A stretch of 25,976 nt of DNA, taken from positions 1-25,976 of IMG/VR virus record IMGVR_UViG_3300002040_004264; one strand, written 5' to 3'. Positions within the stretch are counted from its first letter, which is position 1; every line of letters starts with the position of its first letter. The notes beneath the pieces were generated by a model. It saw only the letters and a list, made by a program, of their open reading frames with translations, was not told the origin of the DNA and did not search any database. The position numbers and the translations under genes are program-made. This stretch comes from a virus. Positions 6,909-11,855 of the stretch are shown piece by piece.

Positions 6909-8180
6909 ATGTTTAAAATCGAAGAACTTCGCCGCAAACGCGCAGAGATTAACGCTCAAGTGCAATTGCTCGCGGCAAAAGACGCTGAGGCCTCTTTGAG
7001 CGCTGAAGAGTTAACTCAATTCGAATCCTTATCCAAGGAATTTGATGAGATTACCGCTCAAATTGGCCGCTTAGAATCCGCCGAGCGCATGAATGCAACT
7101 CACGCAAAACCAGTTAAAAATGGTTCTGCTGCCGTTCACACCCCAAAAGAAGCCGAGCAGTATCAAGGCGCAACATTTGCGCGCTTGGCAATGTCAATTG
7201 CGGCCTCAAAAGGGGATTTGGAAGGCGCAGCGCGTTTTGCTAACGACACCATCGGCGACGGTAACGTAGCTTTGGCCATTGAAACCTCGGCGGGTTCGGG
7301 TGGCGCATTAGTACCACAAAATACCGCAATGGAAGTTATCGAGCTATTGCGTAATCGCACCATTGTGCGCCGCTTAGGTGCGCGTTCAATGCCATTACCA
7401 AACGGTAATATGTCATTGCCACGTATGAGCGGTGGCTCAACTTCATCCTACGTTGGTGAAGGAACCGATGTTTTAGCATCAAATGCATCAACGGACGATG
7501 TTAAATTGTCAGCCAAAACCATGATCACCTTGGTACCGATTTCTAACCAATTAATTGGTCATGCAGGCCGTAACGTAGAAGCCTTAGTGCTGCAAGATAT
7601 GCTGTCATCAATGGCAGTGCGTGAAGATAAAGCGTTTTTACGTGATGATGGTTCATCATCAACACCAAAAGGCTTTAAAAAGACCGCCACGGATGCAGGC
7701 CGTACAGTACCTTGGGCTGGCTCGGCAGATCTCGCCACTATCGATGCCTACCTCGATAACCTGATCCTGCAATTGATGCAGTCAAACTCGCTAATGATTT
7801 CCCCTGGTTGGGGTTTATCACCACGCACCTATATGAAGCTGTTCGGCCTGCGTGATGGCAATGGCAACAAGGTTTATCCAGAAATGTCCTCTGGCTTCCT
7901 GAAAGGCTTCCCTATTCAGCATACCAACACCATTCCATCAAACCTTGGTACCGGCGCCAACGAAACTGAAATCTACTTTGCTGACTTTAACGATGTGCTC
8001 ATCGGTGAAAGCGGCAGTTTCGCAATCGACTTTAGCCGCGAAGCAACCTACAAGGATGATCAAGGACAATTGGTTTCTGCGTTTAGCCGCAACCAATCGT
8101 TAATCCGCGTGGTTACCGAGCACGATATCGGCTTCCGCCACAACGAAGGTCTGGTATTAGGTACTGGCATTACTTGGTAA
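6909..8180 (+). CDS. Major capsid protein, HK97 fold
   Basis: This 423-residue protein builds the icosahedral shell. Residues 1-60 are a charged helical coiled coil (the delta/scaffold domain), followed by a low-complexity linker to about 110. The conserved body begins near SAGSGGALVPQ (about 127-137). Next come IVRRLGARSMPLPNGNMSLPRM, the long MITLVPISNQLI segment (E-loop and spine region), AFLRDDGSSSTPKG, and a late MSSGFLKGFPIQHTNTIP block. The C-terminal FSRNQSLIRVVTEHDIGFRH is the usual end of Phage_capsid proteins. The S49 protease encoded upstream should remove the delta domain. A strong AAGGAG RBS (6896-6901) and flanking terminators fit very high expression. Confidence 0.96.
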   Translation: MFKIEELRRKRAEINAQVQLLAAKDAEASLSAEELTQFESLSKEFDEITAQIGRLESAERMNATHAKPVKNGSAAVHTPKEAEQYQGATFARLAMSIAASKGDLEGAARFANDTIGDGNVALAIETSAGSGGALVPQNTAMEVIELLRNRTIVRRLGARSMPLPNGNMSLPRMSGGSTSSYVGEGTDVLASNASTDDVKLSAKTMITLVPISNQLIGHAGRNVEALVLQDMLSSMAVREDKAFLRDDGSSSTPKGFKKTATDAGRTVPWAGSADLATIDAYLDNLILQLMQSNSLMISPGWGLSPRTYMKLFGLRDGNGNKVYPEMSSGFLKGFPIQHTNTIPSNLGTGANETEIYFADFNDVLIGESGSFAIDFSREATYKDDQGQLVSAFSRNQSLIRVVTEHDIGFRHNEGLVLGTGITW

Positions 8181-8212
8181 TAAAAGCTTGGTAATAAGAG
8201 CTTGGCAATCAG
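8173..8212 (+). repeat. Near-tandem 14-bp repeats at capsid stop
   Basis: Three consecutive units begin with CTTGG: 8173-8186, 8187-8200 and a shortened third at 8201-8212. The first two differ at one base; the third is degenerate. The first unit includes the last capsid codons and the stop. This looks like slippage duplication of the gene end. Repeated in-frame TAA codons may act as backup stops. No known function. Confidence 0.75.
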
Positions 8213-8221
8213 TTAACTGAT
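8208..8221 (+). repeat. Perfect 14-bp palindrome after capsid gene
   Basis: ATCAGTTAACTGAT reads the same on both strands. It lies between the 14-bp repeats and the terminator hairpin. It could be a binding site for a dimeric protein or simply chance. Confidence 0.5.
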
Positions 8222-8233
8222 AAGTAAGCAATC

Positions 8234-8260
8234 AAAGTGGGGCGTTTGCCCCATTTTTTT
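8234..8260 (+). terminator. Intrinsic terminator downstream of capsid gene
   Basis: The stem TGGGGC/GCCCCA (8238-8243 with 8248-8253) has a GTTT loop and seven T's (8254-8260). The A-rich 5' side can extend pairing with the T tract, so it may also work on the minus strand. It ends the capsid transcript before the next small gene. Confidence 0.85.
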
Positions 8261-8273
8261 AGAGGAAATTGCA

Positions 8274-8471
8274 ATGGCAAAGCCACCTGTAAAAAAAGAA
8301 GCATCGACTGAATCTGGAAAAGTCGTCGTTTCATTCACCAAACCATGGACCCGTTATTCACCTAAAGATGTAGCAGGGTTTGACGCAGAAACCGCAGAAA
8401 AACTCATCAAGATTAAGGTTGCAGAACCTTTTGATGCCGCGGCAGAACAAGCCGAAGGCAAACAGGAGTAA
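8274..8471 (+). CDS. Small head-associated protein of unknown role
   Basis: This 65-residue protein sits directly after the capsid gene. The core KVVVSFTKPWTRYSPKDVAGFDAETAEKLI resembles small phage proteins often found here, with a pattern of a short beta strand, then a Y-x-P/G-x-D-V-A-G-F turn, then a helix entering A-x-x-L-I. The ends are charged and low in complexity. The RBS AGAGGA is 7 bases upstream of the ATG. Position suggests a role at the head or head-tail joint, but no function is known to me. Acidic C-terminus, no membrane segment. Confidence 0.75.
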   Translation: MAKPPVKKEASTESGKVVVSFTKPWTRYSPKDVAGFDAETAEKLIKIKVAEPFDAAAEQAEGKQE

Positions 8472-8476
8472 GCGAC

Positions 8477-8821
8477 ATGCCGCTGATCACCATTGAAGCT
8501 GCTCGGCGGCAAGTTAACCTGCTCGAGTCAGAAACGTATCACGACCCATATTTACAACAACTCATGGCCGCAGTTGAGGCGCATATTCGCCGTCGTTTGA
8601 ACTGTACCTTTTTTGAGACTGCGGCCGAATATGAAGCGGCAGATCCAAAGCCATTAAAAGCAATCATCATAGAAGAAAGCCAGGACTTAACCCATGCCGC
8701 ACTATTGCTATTGGCGCATTGGTTTACTAACCGTGAGGCCGTATCTACGGTGCAAATGGTTGAAGTCCCCGCGGCATTTGAAAGCCTGATCTTTGAATTT
8801 AGAGACTTGGCAATAGGATAA
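8477..8821 (+). CDS. Head-tail connector, HK97 gp6-like
   Basis: This 114-residue helical protein has the gp6-like connector pattern: an N-terminal ITIEAARRQVNL helix and a DPYLQQLMAAVEAHIRRRLN helix. A variable loop and a late helix LTHAALLLLAHWFTNREAVST, ending with a short FESLIFEFRD segment, complete it. Connector proteins of this kind bind beneath the portal as a ring and seal the packaged head. The AGGAG RBS overlaps the previous gene's stop, so translation is coupled. Confidence 0.88.
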   Translation: MPLITIEAARRQVNLLESETYHDPYLQQLMAAVEAHIRRRLNCTFFETAAEYEAADPKPLKAIIIEESQDLTHAALLLLAHWFTNREAVSTVQMVEVPAAFESLIFEFRDLAIG

Positions 8822-8824
8822 GCT

Positions 8825-9163
8825 ATGGCAAGCGGCAAGCTACGTCATCGAATTGATGTTTTTACATCACAAAAGCAGCAAAACCCACTAACTGGAGAAA
8901 TACAAGATCAGTGGGCGTTAGCATTTCAAACCATGGCAGGATTTGAGCCGCTTTCAGTGAAAGAATTTATTGCCGCATCCGCGGCACAGTCGCAAATTTC
9001 AGGCAAGTTTGAAATCCACTTTAGAGCAGAATTCCCAAGCGAGTTTCGCATTCGCCACGCAGGCAAGGTTTATAAACCGGAAGGCGCTTTACCCGATAGC
9101 CAATCAGGCCATCAACGGATAATCATCCCGGTATCAGAAACAAAAGACGTTTTAGTAGGTTAA
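8825..9163 (+). CDS. Head closure/joining protein, HK97 gp7-like (SPP1 gp16-like)
   Basis: This 112-residue, beta-rich protein starts LRHRIDVFTSQKQQNPLTGEIQDQWA, the typical opening of phage head-tail joining proteins (Phage_H_T_join). A central GKFEIHFRAEFPSEFRIRHAGKVYKPEG stretch follows. It should form the stopper/joining layer between the connector and the tail. It lies in the expected place after gp6 and only 3 bases downstream of it. The end of the gene lies inside a 15-bp direct repeat (9154-9168). Confidence 0.88.
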   Translation: MASGKLRHRIDVFTSQKQQNPLTGEIQDQWALAFQTMAGFEPLSVKEFIAASAAQSQISGKFEIHFRAEFPSEFRIRHAGKVYKPEGALPDSQSGHQRIIIPVSETKDVLVG

Positions 9164-9407
9164 CCATGAAAACACCTCACATTTTCACCATTGAAAATAC
9201 CAGTGAAATAGGTAAACCCGTTGAGGTGTTTTTAAACGGTAAAAAACTAGATCATTGCATTTATGCCGATACCAAAAAGGGCAAGGTGGTGTTTTGTCCT
9301 CAGCCACTTAAAGTCCATAAACATAAAAAGAAAGTGATCTGCAAAACGTGTTACGGCCACGTCACGGTTGAGTACTTAAACAGCCAAAACAAAGTAGGTT
9401 AACCATG
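9154..9407 (+). repeat. 15-bp direct repeats exactly flanking a 78-aa ORF
   Basis: The same 15 bases, AGTAGGTTAACCATG, occur at 9154-9168 and 9393-9407. Each copy contains the end of one gene, an AGG RBS and the ATG of the next. Recombination between them would remove the 239-bp segment holding the ORF at 9166-9402. The gp7 stop and the gp10 start would both remain intact. Confidence 0.85.
9166..9402 (+). CDS. Small Cys/His protein of unknown function, repeat-bracketed
   Basis: This 78-residue protein has an N-terminal half that contains VFLNGKKLDHCIYADTKKGKV. That resembles a phage beta-hairpin family often found near the head-tail joint. The C-terminal half is basic and carries Cys44, His51, His53, Cys59 and Cys62 (CKTC), which could bind a metal, together with Cys31. 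The gene lies between the gp7- and gp10-like genes and is bounded by identical 15-bp repeats. This makes it look like a dispensable, mobile or easily lost insert. Zinc binding is only suggested by residue spacing. Function unknown. Confidence 0.68.
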   Translation: MKTPHIFTIENTSEIGKPVEVFLNGKKLDHCIYADTKKGKVVFCPQPLKVHKHKKKVICKTCYGHVTVEYLNSQNKVG

Positions 9408-9866
9408 GCAACCTCAGATTTCAGCATTCTTGGCTTAAAAGAAGTTAAAGCCAAAATGAACAAGGTTAGCCAAACCGTGCTTGATACAGGCACACGAGCA
9501 GCGTTACGCAAAGCCGCAGGAATTGTAAAAAAAGCGGCGCAACAAAACGCCTTGGCAGTGGATGACCCAAAAACAGGGCGAAGGATCCGCGACAACATCA
9601 CCCTGCAGTTTGCTAGCCGGCTATTTCAGCGAGACGGGGTGATCATGTATCGCGTGGGTGTAGCCACCAATCGCGGCCGTATTCCAACGCCAAATGCCGA
9701 CGAAGGCGCTCGCGGAAATACACCACACTGGCATTTAGTGGAGTTCGGTACCGAACGCGCCCAAGCACAGCCATTTATGCGCCCAGCATTGGCTAACAAT
9801 ATCAACCAAGTAATAAATAGCTTTACCTTTGAATTTGATAAAGAACTCGATAAGGCACTTTCATGA
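9405..9866 (+). CDS. HK97 gp10-like tail completion protein
   Basis: This 153-residue protein opens with a helix containing VKAKMNKVSQTVLDTGTRAALRKAAGIVKKAAQQN, then DPKTGRRIRDNITLQ. It later has GNTPHWHLVEFGTERAQAQPFMRPALANN. The late HLVEFGT...PFMRPA block is the signature of the HK97-gp10 family, which acts at the neck/tail completion step. It overlaps the next gene by 4 bases (ATGA). Confidence 0.9.
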   Translation: MATSDFSILGLKEVKAKMNKVSQTVLDTGTRAALRKAAGIVKKAAQQNALAVDDPKTGRRIRDNITLQFASRLFQRDGVIMYRVGVATNRGRIPTPNADEGARGNTPHWHLVEFGTERAQAQPFMRPALANNINQVINSFTFEFDKELDKALS

Positions 9867-10231
9867 GCACCGCGCCTATTTTTGTGGTTTGCCGCAATAG
9901 TCCAGAGGTAACCGCGTTACTCGGCACCAACCCAACAAGGCTATTCCCATTTGGTCAAGCACCACAGGACGTAGTAAAGCCATACGCAGTGTGGCAAGTG
10001 ATCGGCGGTAGCCCCGAAAACTATTTAGCCGGCAGACCAGATACCGATGCATTCACCCTGCAGGTGGATGTATACGCCGAATCAGGCGCCACAGCCTCAG
10101 CAGTGGGTGATGCGATTCGTTATGCCATCGAACTGGATGCCTATACCACCAATTACAACGGTGATGACCGAGATAAAGAAACAGGCAATTACCGCCACAG
10201 CTTTGATATTGATTGGCTCGTCACTCGTTAG
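9863..10231 (+). CDS. Tail terminator-like protein, DUF3168 family
   Basis: This 122-residue protein has a first half (ALLGTNPTRLFPFGQAPQDVVKPYAVWQVIGGSPENYL) and a later DAFTLQVDVYAESGATASAVGDAIRYAIE. Both match the DUF3168 pattern, which is structurally related to tail-terminator/completion proteins such as lambda gpU and SPP1 gp17. It should cap the tail tube so that it joins the head. Its start overlaps the gp10-like stop; a terminator follows. Confidence 0.88.
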   Translation: MSTAPIFVVCRNSPEVTALLGTNPTRLFPFGQAPQDVVKPYAVWQVIGGSPENYLAGRPDTDAFTLQVDVYAESGATASAVGDAIRYAIELDAYTTNYNGDDRDKETGNYRHSFDIDWLVTR

Positions 10232-10260
10232 CCACTCTAAAAAATCCCGCACTTAAAACC

Positions 10261-10290
10261 AAAAGCCTCTGCAACCGCAGGGGCTTTTTT
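10261..10290 (+). terminator. Intrinsic terminator upstream of tail tube gene
   Basis: The stem GCCTCTGC/GCAGGGGC (10265-10272 with 10277-10284, one G-T wobble) has an AACC loop. A's on the 5' side pair with six T's (10285-10290). It lies 35 bases before the tail tube start codon. Confidence 0.85.
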
Positions 10291-10325
10291 GTATCTGCCG
10301 CAAGGCTATTGTTAGGAGCAACAAC

Positions 10326-11027
10326 ATGAGTATGAAAACGCAGGGCACCCAGCTCTATGCAATCGATCCGGCAGATGATTCCATTTTAGGTGTCATCGCG
10401 GTGACCTCCATTGACGGTATCGACAGCCAAGTCGATCCTATCGACGTTACCCCATTAGAAGCCATGGCACGCGAGTTTGAGGCGGGGCTAAAATCACCTG
10501 GTGCCGCAACATTTGGTATCAACGTAGACCCACGTATCCCAAGCCATTTACGTTTACATCGTTTAAAAACAGCAGGAACTACCCTGCAATGGGCTATTGG
10601 TTTCTCTGATGGTCTCAATACAGCACCTACAGTTATTGCAGATCAAGGCATCGGCACAATGCTGATCGAAAACGGTGGTTCAGGATATACAACTGCACCA
10701 ACAGTATCTTTTGTTGGTGGCGGTGGTTCTGGTGCTGCTGCAACTGCAACTGTAGCTGATGGAAAAGTGACAGGTTTTGAAATTACAAATAAGGGCAGTG
10801 GTTACACATCAAGTCCAACAATTATTTTAACGAGTGAAGATGGTTCAGGCGCTATTGTTAAGGCCATTCCTTCACTTGTTTTACCAACTAAACGTACTTG
10901 GATTGCATTTCGTGGATTTATGACTGCTTACCCGTTTACCTTTGGTCAAAACGATGTAGTTAAAAGCACCATTGGTATTCAAGTATCAGGCGATCCAGAC
11001 TTAGTGCCAGCCGCTGTTACTCCGTAG
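10326..11027 (+). CDS. Major tail tube protein with inserted Gly-rich domain
   Basis: This 233-residue protein polymerises into the tail tube. The family core is split. The N-part (1-96) includes ITSIDG-like turns, DVTPLEAMAREFEAGLKSPGAATFGIN and LQWAIGFSDG. The C-part (about 187-233) is TKRTWIAFRGFMTAYPFTFGQNDVVKSTIGIQ. Between them, about residues 107-181 hold two copies of a GSGYT-x-x-PT motif (GGSGYTTAPTVSF and KGSGYTSSPTIIL) with glycine linkers. That is an extra domain most tube proteins lack, and its DNA looks more AT-rich than the flanks. A strong AGGAG RBS precedes the ATG at 10326, and terminators lie on both sides. The domain probably decorates the outside of the tube. Confidence 0.87.
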   Translation: MSMKTQGTQLYAIDPADDSILGVIAVTSIDGIDSQVDPIDVTPLEAMAREFEAGLKSPGAATFGINVDPRIPSHLRLHRLKTAGTTLQWAIGFSDGLNTAPTVIADQGIGTMLIENGGSGYTTAPTVSFVGGGGSGAAATATVADGKVTGFEITNKGSGYTSSPTIILTSEDGSGAIVKAIPSLVLPTKRTWIAFRGFMTAYPFTFGQNDVVKSTIGIQVSGDPDLVPAAVTP

Positions 11028-11048
11028 TCAACCTCTTGAACCAACATA

Positions 11049-11074
11049 AAAAGCCCACTTAGCAGTGGGCTTTT
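11049..11074 (+). terminator. Intrinsic terminator downstream of tail tube gene
   Basis: The stem AGCCCACT/AGTGGGCT lies around 11052-11071 with a TAGC loop. It is extended by A's on the left pairing with T's on the right (11071-11074). The T tract is short (four), so it is weaker than the other hairpins. It could work on both strands. Confidence 0.78.
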
Positions 11075-11113
11075 ACTTTGTCATCTTAACTAACTTAATC
11101 CTAAGGAATAATC

Positions 11114-11608
11114 ATGGAATTAAGTGTTGCAAGCCTTATTCAGTCGGGTTCCTATTCTCCCGCAAAGCCAGAACGCCGCGAAATTTCGTGGATAAATCCA
11201 GAAGGTGACACCTGTAAAGCTACTGTATTCATCCGTAAAAAGTCATTCGCTACAGCACAAGTAGAAGCTGACAATTTTAACCGTGGTGTGAGTTCGCTAG
11301 CGTCTCGCCTTATTTCAAGCCTTGTCGATGAAAACGGCAACCAATTATTTGAAATAGACGACATCATGGGCAATGACGCCCACGGTCCCATTTGCGATTC
11401 GTTAGGTTATGCGCTGTATGGCGCCATTAACGAGGTTAACGGCATTGGGCTAAAACCAGACCCGGAAACCTTACCGCCGACTCAGAATTCTGGCACGAGC
11501 TCGTGCTCGCAGGAGTCGGCGGACGAACCATCGAAGAAGCTCAGCAAAACCTCACGCATCGAGAAGTTATCGACTGGATCGCCTACCGAGCAAAGTTCGG
11601 CCCCTTAA
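11114..11608 (+). CDS. Tail assembly chaperone, lambda gpG-like
   Basis: This 164-residue protein is in the gpG position between tube and tape measure. The folded part is probably residues 1-115 (MELSVASLIQSGSYSP, a beta-rich segment with KATVFIRKKSFATAQVE, then helical SLASRLISSLVDENGNQLF and DSLGYALYGAINEVNG). After about residue 115 it becomes a Ser/Thr/Gln-rich tail, because the frame overlaps the T-coding region. An AAGGA RBS lies 7-11 bases before the ATG. It should coat the tape measure during tail assembly and be absent from the finished virion. Confidence 0.82.
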   Translation: MELSVASLIQSGSYSPAKPERREISWINPEGDTCKATVFIRKKSFATAQVEADNFNRGVSSLASRLISSLVDENGNQLFEIDDIMGNDAHGPICDSLGYALYGAINEVNGIGLKPDPETLPPTQNSGTSSCSQESADEPSKKLSKTSRIEKLSTGSPTEQSSAP

Positions 11609-11799
11609 GCATTCAAGCGCGGCAAGAGCGCATTGCCGCAGCACAAATGCATCACATCAACACCATTCACGGCGGCAAAGCCAAGTTTGAAGATTTTATG
11701 ATCTTCAGCCAGTTAGACGAGGCAGAGCAGCCAGAAGCCACCGTTGACGATGTATTAATGATGCTCAAAGCCAGCGCAATTAAAAAGCAAACCGATTAA
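11114..11799 (+). CDS. G-T fusion chaperone made by -1 frameshift
   Basis: A second conserved reading frame (-1) runs from after the stop at 11437-11439 to 11799. It has no sensible start codon of its own at its true beginning. Its peptide ADSEFWHELVLAGVGGRTIEEAQQN, then LTHREVIDWIAYRAKFGPLS, resembles T-type extensions. The GTG at 11503 would cut off the conserved SEFWHEL part and has no good RBS. The simplest reading is ribosomal -1 frameshifting between 11440 and about 11482. If it happens on the Lys114 AAA codon (11453-11455), the fusion is 228 residues: 114 from G and 114 from the T frame. This matches the G/G-T scheme known in lambda-type tails. Confidence 0.78.
11452..11456 (+). promoter_or_regulatory. 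Candidate -1 frameshift slip site
   Basis: AAAAC within GGGCTAAAACCAG. The 0-frame reads CTA AAA CCA. tRNA-Lys on AAA can move back one base and still pair with AAA. No canonical X-XXY-YYZ heptamer exists in the allowed interval (11440-11482), so this is the best but not a textbook site. A perfect palindrome GCACGAGCTCGTGC (11493-11506) lies downstream, further than usual for a stimulatory hairpin. Confidence 0.45.
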
Positions 11800-11855
11800 C
11801 AGCAATAAGGCCAAGGACGGCCACCCACAAAGCAGAACACCAAGCAGGAATTCCC

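Noticed and set aside
10195-10237. Possible promoter (TTGATA/TTGATT) before the tail tube gene
   Set aside because: No acceptable -10 box at 16-18 bases, and a terminator would lie between it and the gene.
11485-11500. GAATTCTGGCACGAG resembles a cDNA library adaptor
   Set aside because: It differs by one base and encodes the conserved T-frame residues EFWHE, so it is coincidence rather than vector contamination.
11503-11799. T-frame ORF as an independent gene starting at GTG 11503
   Set aside because: The start would remove the conserved SEFWHEL region encoded upstream in the same frame and has no convincing RBS. A -1 frameshift from G explains the frame better.
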